Shown here piece after piece: positions 53,041 through 64,000 of a stretch of 64,000 bases of DNA (position 1 is the stretch's first letter; each line of letters opens with the position of its first letter). The notes below the pieces were generated by a model, which was not told where the DNA came from, ran no database searches, and was given only the letters and a program-made list of their open reading frames with translations. The DNA is from Caprimulgus europaeus (Eukaryota; Chordata; Aves; Caprimulgiformes; Caprimulgidae): positions 49,405,515 through 49,469,514 of the forward strand of contig OU015528.1 of the NCBI GenBank assembly GCA_907165065.1, written 5' to 3'. A program made the translations under genes and the position numbers.

Positions 53041-56000
53041 TCTGCTCAAGGAAGAGAGAGGGAAGATCAATATAAAGCAACCCATGAAGTAGAATCCAGT
53101 GTGTCCAGATTAGTCAGACTCAGGCTGACCTGTCCAAACAAGGGAGAGGTAATCCCCCCTCAGGGGTCACATCATCTTAAAGGAAGCAGCTCATCTCCAT
53201 GTTGCATCTACTTACCCAGTAGAAGAGAGTCAGAGCCCACATTTACCTCTCTCCTATGGGGATTTACCTCTCCTGATCTGTTTTCAGCAGGTGAGATGGA
53301 AGATAGAACACCACAGAGCCTGGGCAGGGACACTTTCCCAGCCTGACATGCTCCTTCATGGTTCTAGTCAGCTGATAAACATGGGATGGGCACCACAAGG
53401 TGCTGAGATAGTAGTCTCTAACCCCACCTCTGCAGCTACTGATCATGAGCAAGAAATCTCCACCAAGAGGTGCTGCGTAGAGCTAGAGGTCCAGTGTCCT
53501 CCTGACTAGGAGTACCCAAGGGCAAGTAACTTGAAAGCAAAGAAGGGGAAAAATGGTAATAAGAATTAAGCAGAAAGGATGTTAATAGATCCAAGTGACC
53601 TGAAGTGTTTACAGACTCTCAGAAAGCCTGCACAAGTCAGGGAGCAGTCAGAGGAATGTGACAAGAACAAGTAAATGAGCATTTTGAGTTGGACCAAGTA
53701 TCGGTCCAGCCTGGGCTGCTGCACAGCTGCCTAGGGAAGTGTGTAGAAATGGGATGAGCAGACGCAATACTTCCCTTAGGCACTCTTCCAGCTGCCAAGT
53801 GCTCTCAAGCTCACAGGCTTCCTGAGCCAAATGAGGTTTCTGTATTTTTTCACTCCCCCTTCATGGATTTCTCCTAATGAGGGAGAAATGGGAACAGCCA
53901 AAGAGAATAACAACACTAGAGGAAAGCTAAGGTAATACTTGATATCAATCTTGATATAGGATAATAGAGAGACAGCATCAACATATAGCCTTCCTGTACA
54001 TAATCTACCAAGATGTGAGCTGCCATACTGCTTTTGCAAATGCAGATGCACATCTCATCTTTGGAAGAAACTGGATGATATGCTGCTGTCTTGTACTGCG
54101 GATGTTTTATCAATAGCCTTAACTAGACATTTCAGTAGCTGGGATCCTATTACAAAAACGATGGGGGGAAAAAACACAAAAGATTTTCTGAACATTTTCT
54201 GGCTGTGATTACCAAAGGCTGGAAAAAACCAGCTCAGGCTTATTGGAAGCCATCAATCCTAGGGAAGGATGCTCGTTCATTATGAAAGCCTGTTATTTTG
54301 TCGTCTGAGATAACATTTACTTTTTGTTCACTCCTTCCCTTTTATTAACTCATGCTGGTATAGTCCTGTAGCACATTTTGCCTTCAATACAGTAATATTT
54401 GTCTACTAAACTGTCTTGTGATGCCAGACAGAGAGGGATCAAGAAAAGTTGGAGACCAAAGACCCAGGCTCAGTTGCTTTGTGAACCATGTCAAATGTAC
54501 TTCATATCCTTCCTTCCCACCCTTCCCCAAAAACAAAAAACCAAAACCCCAAATCCCAACATGCACTTGCTGACCTGTCACCTGCAGACCTTGGTTGAAT
54601 CAGCAGGAATAAGAGACAATCCCACCCTGTTAGAAAAGATCAATCATCATTCATGGGGAGGAGGCAGCAAACAATAAGCAGAACACACCACACACAATAA
54701 GATGACAAAGGCAAGATACAGTACCTGTCAACTCTATGTGAGGTGTCTAGAGCTGCAAGTTCATTATTAAGTCTGAACCTATTCTATATTTAAAAACAGT
54801 GACTGCTACAGGTGTTGAGATTTTTCTTTTTTCAATCTAACCAAAACCAGATATAAATTTCTAAGTGAATTTAACACTGGATTTCAGCAGGGAGTGTAGT
54901 CATTTATTGTATTTGTTAAGTTAATGGGCATGGTCTTCCCTCCCTTCTAGATGTAGCACTCAAACTAGGTCATGGTGATACACACAAGCAGTCTGAAGGC
55001 GACGCCCCTCTGCTGCTTACATGGCGAGAAGGGAAGAGGGAGAAGCAAAGGGTGATGGTACTGCATATGAGTACAGAATTTGTATCTAAGTGGAGTGCAG
55101 CGCACGTTAGTCCAAAACCTCATGAGCAGAGAAAGCTGAGCTTTCTGGTTTCTCCTTGGCTCTGCCACTGCCTGGATCCTCTGGCACTCAGTGATATCCA
55201 TTACTTCAAGAGCTTTGCCTTTAGCAGCCAAGGTGGGATAAAGTCAGAAAAATCCTTGTGGGTACTTTTACAACCAGATTCTACTCCTGCATCACCTCAA
55301 CTGAGCTCAAGGCTTCACTGTACTGCACATGGTTCAAGTCATCCCACTCCCAAGAACAGACAGTAAAAGGGACCAGGGACCAGATGGGGACAAGGAAAGG
55401 GCTTAAGGAGGCAACTCCTCACCTGGTGTCCCCAGCTGCAGCAAAGTCGGGGTGAGGGAGAAGGCACATTTTTGCCCAAAGGTAACAGCTATATCCTACC
55501 CCAGCAGTAGGAAAAGGGGAGCAAGACCCAGCTAGCCTGAAGCTGGTGACTGTCTGATGGATGCTGTCAGTTTGGGGAATAGCGAAAAGAAAAAGAAAGT
55601 GAGCAAGAGTAAAGCAAAAACAAATTAAAGCCTCAGAGGATGAAGAAACCTATCCTCACATCTAGCATAATGAGACAGCACGTCACCCCTCCAGAAGAGA
55701 AAATAAGAGGTAAGAAGAGAGATGGAAAGAAAAGAGCTGCATGTTGTCAGAATTTTTTTTTTTTTAAGCTTCTCATTATTGGCCAAATTTTTCTTGTCTT
55801 CCCCCCACCCAGCATTTCACCACCACTGAGAAGCCAGTTTCATAGAACATCTCAAATATTTCATGCAGCCTTCAGACTTGCAATCCTTCCCTCCCCATCT
55901 GCTTCAGCCTGGTCCTGATGCAACCTCAGCAGGCCCATGGCCTGCCTAGGCAAGGGCTCCTTTGACCTTACTTCCTCTCAATCACCTCTCCATCTTCTCC

Positions 56001-58797
56001 TCTCCTAACCTATTAAACCTCCCATTTTTCCCCCTCTCCACTCTGCCTCTAGAGAAATCAAGTCCCAAACTGAATTTCTTCCTTCCTGTTTCCACACTTC
56101 CTCAGGATGCCCCTTTTCTTCATCCATCAGCCTCTTCATTTCCTCTTCTATTCATTTTCTGTTTTATTTTTGTTCCTAATGAGACATTGCCTGAGGTCAG
56201 GATTAATAACCCACATTTCAGACACCCATTAATCCATCAGTACTCAAGTATGGGCACGAGGAACCTGGCAGCCCACTGTGCAGGAGGGAGACCTGTTGGC
56301 AACGCTGCATGGTGGCCTGGGGACCCTGTGGAGTTGGAAGGGCAGCCCAGGGCAAGAGGGTGGCAGGGCTCTCCTGGGAGGGGGTGCCATTGGGGCAAGT
56401 CACTTATAGCAAGACTTGAGCCCTGGTTTTCCCACATGAAGGGTATTTGCACTGAGCCCTGCAAGCACAAAAGGGAAAGGGTTTTTTTCCACTGAAAGTG
56501 CCTCTGGCTAAAACAGGAGTATTTCTGGCTGTCATGGGACAAGGAACGTCTCCATAGAGAATCAACATTTTATTAAAGCAAGGAGAGACTCAGCATGCTG
56601 CATTTGGAGAAACAGTCATTTCTTCTCCACTTTGGAGCTGCTTCCTCCTTGAGTAGGGGTTTGGCTTACCCAGGAGCCCCTGTGGCAGCTCTGTCCCACT
56701 GAAGAGACCTGAACTGCTCATGAACTACAGGATTAATGCCCTCATTTAGAGGAACAGCAGCAGCTGCTTCTCCCTCTATCTCCACTGCCCCCCTTCACTC
56801 CTTCCTTAGAGATCATTCCCCTGCTATTAGATGCTGAGGGTTCATTGAACAGTGGTTCAACGGTCTCCCCATCAAACAAGGAGAATGAAAAAAGGAAGTG
56901 ATTTTGCAGATGGAGATGGAACATAATTGTAGGCACAGAGGAGTAAAGGTCATTCTGGCTGTGCAGGGACTCTTGTACTACAGCAGCTGGTAGAGAAAAA
57001 GATGATGGCAGGTCATAGGGAGAGATAATGGGCCATAACCAGAGGACGCAGGTGAGCAAGATGTTGAGGAGCAAGGTGTGAGGAGGCCAGTGAGATGTGA
57101 TGGGGCTGGTCCCCAGTATCCTGCAATAAGCAAGAGCATGGTTTGCCCAGCTGTGTGGCTGAGTCAGGGCCAAAGACACCAGCAGATAGGAGGTCCAAAG
57201 ATGGATGGGTCACAAGGCAACATAAAGTGGATGATGGTGATAAGAGTTTATAGAAGAGCCACAGAAATAAGCAAGATGAATAGGGTTAAAGTCCCATCTT
57301 GTGTCCTTTCCTTGCTACTTATCTCTCTAGGTCATGTTATCTATAATATCTTGCAATCAAGGTTCTTTTGAAATTTCCATTAGAGGACCATTAGCTTCCT
57401 CTTCAGTCATTACTGAGTATGTTATGTAACACCAGACCTCTGCCAACCCAGTTCTACTCCTGTTTACCTTAGAGAGAATATTGCCATTAGTTCTGCTGCC
57501 TCCAGTCCTCCACCCACAGTCCTGGCTTCCCAGAAAGGTCCCTTCTCCCTCCCTGGATTGTTGTTTGTACAGAAGCTGTGGCAGATGCTCTCCCAGGCTC
57601 CCATAATGAGGGAAAGCAACAAGTTTGCCTTGGGTGGCAGGTACCTGGGAAGCTGTTTTACCCAAACCATGTAGGGGAATAAGTTGTAGAGACCTGCAGG
57701 TGGTGGAGGGTGTGGGGGTCAAGGAGAGCACGCTACAGCAGGAGACAGGATGCCATCGCTCTGCACTGCTTTTCATCCGCTCGCCATTCTTCTTTGCCTG
57801 AATAGGATTAGAGAAGCAACAAGGGAGCTTCACTGCCAGGCACACTCCATGGCAACACATCAGCTTTAAAGGCATACCAGCTCCTAGGAGCACCAATGCA
57901 TTGCCTCATCTTACTCTCCAGGCCCTCTTTCCCATGCCTTCTCTGTGCTCCAGCCTTCCTGGCCATTCCAGGAGGTCCTGCCTAGCAGTTCTCCCTCAGA
58001 TGGACAGATAAACAGAGGACCAGTGAAGTATCCAAAGTGGGAACCTCCATAATGCTTGGGCTTGCTATTGCCTCTTCTCTTTCCCTTCTTTCCTTCCAGC
58101 AACGCCCACCACATGAGCATCCCCAGAGCAGCATCCCACCAATTCACAGGCAGCAGCTACAAAAGGGCTTCTCTGGGAGCTCAGCTCCCTGCCTGCAGTC
58201 AGAGAAGGCAGATGATGTTCTGCTATGCCTCCTCTTCCCACTGGGCCTTTGTGAAAGCAGAGAAATGACAACTCAACAGTTGTCTCCACGTCTGGGGATG
58301 GGGTGGGAGGTACGAGCATTTGGGGGAAAGGAGAATTAATCTGAACAAAGCACAAACCAAGTGAAGCTGAAACTCAAACCCAACTTGCCAGCTCTGATTT
58401 CATTTTATTTTAGTAAATGCCGGGTTTGAACAAAAGCATGAAAACAGCACAGGCAAAGGCTGTCCTTTATGGTACATTCAGCCTGCCCAAAACAAGAAAG
58501 ATGGCCAAAGTCTTGCAAGAGCTTGTTCCCTCTTGCAAGATTTACATCCTAGTTTGAGAAACCCAAGAGGCTCTGAACTGGGGTTAACAAGCAGAGCTCT
58601 CTGGAAGTCAATGGAGCAGTGCCAATTTATTAGCCACAGAAGTTATGACTCAAACGCTTGAGCGCTTACCTGCACCGAGCCCAGCATCTTTGGAGGCTCA
58701 GCCTACCTTGCATGCAGCCAGCAAGCAGCTCCATGGCCACCTCTGCCAAAACAGGACCTTCCCATCACCAACCCACAGATCATTTCCTAGGTATGAA
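53041..58797. other. Non-repetitive intron, no gene recognised
   Basis: No exon, RNA gene or interspersed element was recognised. A T13-type homopolymer lies near 55757. Open frames at 55962-56495 (plus) and 57357-57896 (minus) are the longest here but have no recognisable domains, no conserved-looking motifs and no splice-site support. Confidence 0.55.
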
Positions 58798-59430
58798 ATC
58801 AGTGACAAGTGGTTTCCCTCACAGGTCCGTACTGGGACCAGTGCTGTTTAATATCTTCATTAATGAAATTGACAGTGGGATTGAGTGCACCTTCAGCAAG
58901 TTCAATGCCAATACCAAGCTGGGTGGTGCAGTCAACATAACAGAGGGACAGGATGCCATCCATAGGGACCTGGACAGGCTGGAGAAGTGGGCCCAGGCGA
59001 ACCTCATGAGGTTCAACAAGGCCAAGTGCAGAGTCCTGCACCTGGGACAGGACAATCCTTGTTATTGATACAGGCTAGGAGATGATGCACTGGAAAGCAG
59101 CCCTGAGGAAAAGGACTTGTGGGTAGTAGCAGATGAGAATCTGGACATCAGCCAGCCACCAATGTGTATCTGCAGCCCAGAAGGCCAACCACATCCTGGG
59201 CTGCCTCAAAAGAAATGTGGACAGCAGATCAAGAGAGGTGATTCTGCCCCTCTATTCTGCTCTGGTGAGACCTCACCTGGAATACTGCATCCAGTTTTGG
59301 AGCCCTCAACACAAGAAGGACATGTACCTGTTGGAGCAAGTCCAGATGAGGGCCATAAAAATGATCAAAGGCCTGGAGCACCTCTCCTATGAGGACAGGC
59401 TGAGAGAGTTCAGGTTGTTCAGCCTGTAGA
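58798..59430 (+). pseudogene. CR1 reverse transcriptase C-terminal remnant
   Basis: One frame carries [20 protein letters not shown] and a decayed catalytic box, KFNANTKLG, where FADDTKL is expected, so both catalytic aspartates are gone. It ends at a stop near 59068 after LHLGQDNP. A second frame, open at 59133-59429, carries [33 protein letters not shown] and [14 protein letters not shown]. At least one frameshift separates them. Confidence 0.9.
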
Positions 59431-59805
59431 AGAGAAGGCTCTGGGGCGGGGGCAGATGGGGCTGTATAGCAGCCTTCCAGTACCTGAAAGGTGCCTGTAA
59501 GAAAGCTCAGGAAGTACTGTTCACAGGGGCATGTAGCAATAGGACGAGGGGTAACGGTTTTGAACTAGAAAGAGGTAGGTTTATGTTGGATATTAGGAAA
59601 ACATTTTTCAATATGAGGGTGATGGATCATTGGAACAGGTTGCCCATAGAGGTAGTGGAGGCCCCATCCCTGGAGATATTCAAGGTCAGGCTTGATGGGG
59701 CTCCAAGAAACCTGCTCAAGTAAAGATGTCCCTGCTCCCTGCAGGGGGGTTAGACTAGATGAGCCTTGAAGGTCCCTTCCAACCCAATATATTCTATGAT
59801 TCTAA
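58798..59805 (+). mobile_element. CR1 LINE, 5'-truncated, plus strand (antisense to CACNA1I)
   Basis: This roughly 1.0-kb copy begins within the RT domain at the VTSG(V)P...[12 protein letters not shown] region. It includes the C-terminal segment ([19 protein letters not shown]) and ends aaggtcccttccaacccaat / atattctatgattctaa. It is closely related in layout to the copy at 42.9 kb but truncated about 300 bp further in. Confidence 0.95.
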
Positions 59806-60609
59806 CTCCAGTCCCTGTAGCACACCTCACTTTCAAACAAATCACCACTTGAATCCCTCACTGGCTGCCTGGATATGTCAGCCCACAGAGCGGTGTTCCA
59901 GAAGGTCTGGGAGGCCTCCACTCCCACCATCAATACACAGTTCCTTCCACTGGTGTTTTACACTAGGATCCAAACACATCTGAATCACATTTGGGAGCCC
60001 TCCAATTCTTACAGTCTGATGTACTTCAGTCACTACCCTCCCTATCAGTGGCCTCCAGCCGGCCTAAAATACAGCAGTCTGCTAAATTTCCTCCACCATG
60101 ACTTATTTTCACATCACAGCTCCACAATCTTCCCTCTACACCTTGAACATAACACCAATTTTAAATCATCGCCTTCCAGTCAAAAGCTTTTAGGTCTCCT
60201 CAGGCTTTTAAACACCAGTTGAAGGGATCCCCTTTTCCCTGTGTCAATCTGGCATCACACAGCCAGCTGCACAGGGAAAGCAGCAAGTCTCTCCTCAGGA
60301 TAATTGCAGAGGAACTCACCAATAAAATTAAATATTTACCTAAGCCTCATCAATGCAAATGTCTTCTAATCCTCCTGTATCTTTCAAGAATGGCAAGAGA
60401 ATGGTGACTATACTTCTGATTTATAAAGCTGAATATAAATTAGAGTAATAAAGAATTAATTTAGATGATTTATTATGTAGTAATTGTATCACAGTTATAA
60501 AATATATTAGTCACACAGTAGGGCCTGATGGGATCCACCTGTCCTGATAGGAAAAAATGCATCTTTGGGCTTAAGTTAACAGGACTGATCAAGAGAGCTT
60601 TACCCTAGA
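59806..60609. other. Intron between two CR1 copies, nothing recognised
   Basis: An AT-rich patch at 60420-60520 is notable only for composition. The phrase gggcctgatgggatccacct at about 60521-60540 resembles the CR1 'GSDGIHPRVL' coding word, but the similarity does not extend. Confidence 0.5.
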
Positions 60610-60734
60610 GTCAGTGGGGGAAGGGGATACCAACAGAATTGCAGTAGGTAAGCCAAGGGTTAGCATGGCACCACCTGAGGGTGACAATCCTAGTAGGAAT
60701 GTTTACAGTGCTCCTGGGAGCACAGAGGGCTCAG

Positions 60735-61350
60735 GAGCATATCTGAAATGCTTGTGTACCAGTATGAGAAACAAACAGGGTGAACTGGAAGTGTCAGCTC
60801 CCAGAGCTATTATCTCACTGGTATTAGTGAGACTTGGTGGAATGAGTCCCATGATTGCAGTGCTGGAATGGAGGGCTACCAGCTGTTCAGGAGGGATAGG
60901 CAGGGCAGACAAGGTGGAGGTGTCACACTATATGTAAGTGAGAGGCCCTTACAGCTGTTGATGATGTGGTGGAGAGCTTCTGGGTGAGGATTAGGGGGAT
61001 GGAAAACAAAGGAGATGTTTTAATGGGTGTCTACTACCAAATCCCCAGCAGCGATGTAAGCACTGATGAGTTATTCTATATGTAATTAGAATAAATTTCT
61101 GGATCAGTAGCCCTTGTCCTTACTGGAGATTTCAACTTCCCAGACATTGACTGGGAATATCATACTGCTGTGATGAGCAGGTCTTGGAAAGTCTTGAAGT
61201 TTGTAGGAGAGAACTCCTTGTCACAGGTAGTCAGTGAGCCAACTAGGAAAGATGCCCTCCTAGACTTGCTATTTGTGAATAAAGAAGGATTTGTGGGGGA
61301 TGTGATGGTAGGTGGCTGTCTTGGCCACAGTGATGATTAAATGGTTGAGC
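60735..61350 (+). pseudogene. CR1 APE-type endonuclease remnant (ORF2 N-terminal domain)
   Basis: Recognisable pieces are SETWW-like text at about 60825-60840, the GY-LFRRD(R)QGRQGGGVTLYV segment at 60870-60935, GDFNFPDIDW at about 61126-61155, and LLDLLFVNKEGFVGDVMVGG at about 61260-61318. The last catalytic motif, SDH-E in active elements, reads SDD followed by a stop at about 61329-61340. Stops also occur near 60937 and 61083. The domain nicks target DNA in intact CR1; this one cannot. Confidence 0.85.
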
Positions 61351-61589
61351 TTAAAATTTCCAGTGTAATGAGAAAAAAAGGACAGCAGAGTTGTTACCCC
61401 TGACTTCAGGAGAGCAAACTTCCAACTATTCAGGGAGCCATTTGGCAGAGTACCCTGGAAATCTGCTTTTCAGGGATCATGAGTCCACCAGTGCTGGTCA
61501 GTCTTTAAGAACCACCTTTTAGAAGCACAGAGCAGGGAATTCCAGCATGTTATAAGTAAAGCAAGTGAGGCAGAAGACCAGATCAGCTG

Positions 61590-63440
61590 AACAAGGAACT
61601 CCTTGTGGAGATCAAGAGGAAAAAGAAACTGTATGATCTCTGGAAGCAAAGTCAGGCTTTGCAGGAAGAGTACAGAGCTGTGGTTCATTTATGCAGGGAG
61701 AAGACACAAAAAGCCAAAGCTCAATTAGAGTTGAAACTGACAAATCTTGTTTCAGAGAACAAGAAGGACTTTTTAAGTACATTAATAGCAAGAGGAGGCC
61801 TAAAGAAAACATTGGACCAATACTTGTTGAAGGAATGAAGAAAAAGCATAAGCACTCTATGCTTTTTCTTGCCTCAGTCTTTAATAATACTGACAGACCT
61901 TGGGCCTGGTCCCCAAAGTCAGAGGACCACAAGTGTGGGAACAGTGATTTTCCACTTGTGGATGCTGAACTTGTAAGGGACCAGCTGTATCAGCTGAATG
62001 TTCATAATTCCAAGGGGTCTGATAGGATTCATCCCAGAGTACTGAAGGAGCTAGAGGATGGTATGGCACAACCCCTTTCAGTCATCTACCAAAGGTCTTG
62101 GGAGTCTGGTGAGGTCCCTGCTGCCTGGAAGCCAACCAGTGTTATTCCAATCTACAAGAATGATGTGAGGAAAGACTCTGAAAGCTACAGACTTGCTAAT
62201 TTTTCCAGGATCTGAGGTTAGACTATGGAGAAGATTATACTGGGTACTATTGAAAAGAATTAAAGAATAACGCAGTCATCAGGCACAGTCAACATGAGTT
62301 CACAAAGTGAAAGTCCTACTTAACTAATTTTATATCTTTCTATTATAAGGTCACCCACCTAGAAGAAGAAGGGAAGGCAGTGGCTGCAGGTTTTCTGAAT
62401 TTGAGCAAGGCTTTTGATACTGTCCCTTACAGCATCCTTTTAGAGGAGCTGTCCGACTGTGGAATGAGCAGGTTCATGGTGTGCTGAGTCAAGAACTGGC
62501 TGAAAGGCAGAGCTCAAAGGCTTGTAGTGAATGGGGCTATATCTGGCTGGCAGCCAGTCAGCAGCACTATTCCTCAGGGTTCAATTCTAGGACCATTTCT
62601 GTTCAATATATTTATCAAAGATCAGGATGCCAGAGTTGAATACACCATTAGCAAATTTTCTGATTATACCAAACTGGAAGGTGCTGTTGACTCTCTTGAG
62701 GGACGGGAGGCCTTGCAGATCTAGATAGACTGGACTGTTGGGCAATCATTAATGGGATGAAATTTAACAAGCTCAAATGCCAGATTCTGCACCTAGAATG
62801 GAGTAATGCCAGGCACAAGTATAAACTGGGAGAGGAGTGGCTGGAGAGCAGCCCCGCAGAAAGGGATCTGGAGGTGCTGGTTAACAGTAGGCTCAATGCA
62901 AGTCAGCAATGTGCCCTGGAAGCCAAGAGGGCAAACCACATCATGGGGTGCATCAAACACTGTGTAAGCAGCTGGTCAAAATAAGTGATTGTCCCGCTGT
63001 ATTCAGCATTGGTGCAGCCTCACCTTGAGTATGGTGTGCATTTCTGGGCCCCACAATTTCAGAAGGATGTGAGAGTCCTTGAATGAGGCCATTGGAGGGC
63101 AACAAAGCTGGTGACAGGTCTGGAAGGAATGCCTTATGGGGAGTGGCTAAGGACTTTGGGCTTGTCTAGTTTGGAGAAAAGAAGACTGAGGGGCAACCTC
63201 ATTGCTCTCTACAGCTTCCTGAGGAAGGGGCATGGAGAGGGAGGTGCCGATCTCTTCTCCTGGGCATCCAGTGATAGGATGCATGGGAATGGTTCAAAGC
63301 TGCACCAGCACATTAGAAAGCATTTATTTACTGATAGGGTGGTCCAATACTGGAGCAAGCTTCCTAGAGAGGTGGTCAATGCCCCGTGCCTGTCAGTGTT
63401 TAACAGGCATTTGGATGATGCGCTTAACATCATGCTTTAA
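61590..63440 (+). pseudogene. CR1 reverse transcriptase remnant, multiply frameshifted
   Basis: The linker (REKTQKAKAQLELKL) is in one frame. The frame changes near 61770 to read YINSKRRPKENIGPIL, then GSDRIHPRVLKELEDGMAQP, and stops near 62215. Motif A is visible near 62396-62430 as NLSKAFDTVPYS. The segment 62527-62724 carries the [16 protein letters not shown] region with a catalytic box altered to FSDYTKL. Further pieces are the KFNKLKCQILHLEW segment at 62757 and a terminal frame at 63111-63440 with LSSLEKRRLRGNLIALYSFL. At least four frame breaks are present. Confidence 0.88.
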
Positions 63441-63525
63441 CTTTTGATCAGCTCTGAACTGGTCAGGCAGTTGGACTACATGATTGTTGTAGATCCCTTC
63501 CAACTGAAATAGTCTATTCTATTCC

Positions 63526-64000
63526 AAATATATTTATTGTGCATGTATCATCAATATAGAGAGTTAATAATATAAAAGCAATACACTGCAGTAGCAGTTC
63601 CTATACTATTTTCAGTGTATTTTGATGGTCTGACTGCTGCTTGCACACAGATGTTTTTGCTGAGGGCCACGCCAGCTCCGTGAGAGTTATCTCCCAGCCT
63701 GCATCTCAGTGTGCATGTTTAGGCAAGAGGAGGAAGATTGAGACATAATCTCGTGACAGTGCATTTGAGGACTCAGTGCAATTTCCAAACACAAGCATGT
63801 AGCTAAGTGCCTGAGGGCACCAAGCATAAGCAGCACAGTTGGTGGGGAAGGGATGCAGAGATAAGCCTATAAATATAAAGCCTCACTGCTGTTTGGGGGA
63901 AGCAGCGGAGTCTCAGAAGAGGTCATTCAGTGGAATGAAATAATCCCAGGTGTAGCTATTAAGTCCAGAAAGTAAAGACTTAGCATCAGGTTCTCTACTG
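63526..64000. other. Intron to the right edge, nothing recognised
   Basis: Plain AT-rich sequence without recognisable repeats, exons or regulatory motifs. Confidence 0.5.

Larger units (their letters stand above)
60610..63525 (+). mobile_element. CR1 LINE, longest copy in the window, plus strand (antisense to CACNA1I)
   Basis: About 2.9 kb covers the start of ORF2 through the 3' end. Near 60745 it reads LKCLCTS.RNKQGELE, the ORF2 N-terminal region. Endonuclease motifs, RT motifs and the C-terminal region follow in order, and the end is gatcccttccaactgaaata / gtctattctattcc. The terminal repeat is TCTATTCTATTCC rather than ATTCTATG, suggesting a different and older subfamily from the other copies. 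Many stops and frameshifts show that it is dead. Confidence 0.93.
5906..64000 (-). other. CACNA1I: CACNA1I long upstream intron (partial), probable U12-type, at least 58 kb
   Basis: The interval from the U12-type acceptor to the right edge contains no identifiable channel exon, no CpG island and no other host gene. The missing upstream exon should encode the Cav3 N-terminus and end in ...CysAsnPro with a phase-2 /ATATCCTT donor; I found no such sequence. The interval is filled with interspersed repeats, listed separately, and non-repetitive intron. That the whole interval belongs to one intron is inferred from the absence of exons. Confidence 0.7.

Noticed and set aside
57357..57896. 179-codon minus-strand open frame
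   Set aside because: It is in the host-gene direction but has no recognisable motif and no supporting acceptor or donor; it does not resemble any Cav3 segment.
60521..60545. Possible separate CR1 fragment (gggcctgatgggatccacct)
   Set aside because: The resemblance to the GSDGIHPR coding word covers about 20 bases only and does not extend on either side.
1..64000. CRISPR arrays, tRNA or rRNA genes, bacterial operons, integrated prokaryotic systems
   Set aside because: No regularly spaced repeats, no tRNA or rRNA signatures and no prokaryotic gene organisation were seen; the window is vertebrate intron.

Overview
This is vertebrate nuclear DNA, almost certainly from a bird. The reasons are many CR1-type LINE copies with avian-style 3' ends (short ATTCTATG-like repeats, no poly-A tail), older L3/CR1-like fossils, and two split coding exons with canonical vertebrate splice sites. 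I cannot name the species. There are no operons, rRNA, tRNA, CRISPR arrays or prokaryotic features.

The only host gene I can support is on the minus strand, so transcription runs right to left. Two consecutive exons at 5905-5794 and 4835-4702 encode part of repeat I of a T-type (Cav3) voltage-gated calcium channel alpha-1 subunit: the end of IS1, the cysteine-rich IS1-IS2 loop, IS2 and the start of IS3. Residue choices ([19 protein letters not shown], then [14 protein letters not shown]) fit Cav3.3/CACNA1I better than Cav3.1 or Cav3.2. Everything else in the window appears to be intron of this gene: part of the next intron (1-4701), a short 958-bp intron (4836-5793), and at least 58 kb of the intron upstream of the first visible exon (5906-64000). 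Neither the N-terminal coding exon nor a promoter or CpG island was found, so that intron probably continues beyond the right edge.

The most informative signal is at the 3' end of the long intron. The reading frame excludes the nearby AG acceptors, but an AC acceptor preceded by TTCCTTGACT, a match to the U12 branch-point consensus, opens the exon in the right frame. This is a minor-spliceosome (AT-AC) intron, as known for voltage-gated channel genes, and here it seems very long.

The long intron holds a layered repeat record. There is an old amniote-type repeat at 6.4-6.8 kb, a sense-oriented CR1 3' end at 7.8-8.2 kb, L3/CR1-like fossils at 26.1-26.8 and 31.8-32.4 kb, and CR1 copies at 35.6-36.1, 42.9-44.1, 52.0-53.0, 58.8-59.8 and 60.6-63.5 kb. 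The last is the longest and keeps decayed endonuclease and reverse transcriptase regions. All but one of the directional CR1-like copies lie antisense to the host gene. Several perfect palindromes and hairpins (6.9, 8.3, 40.6, 46.2 kb) stand out from the background. I found no convincing new biological system; the U12 intron and the stem-loop structures are the best leads.
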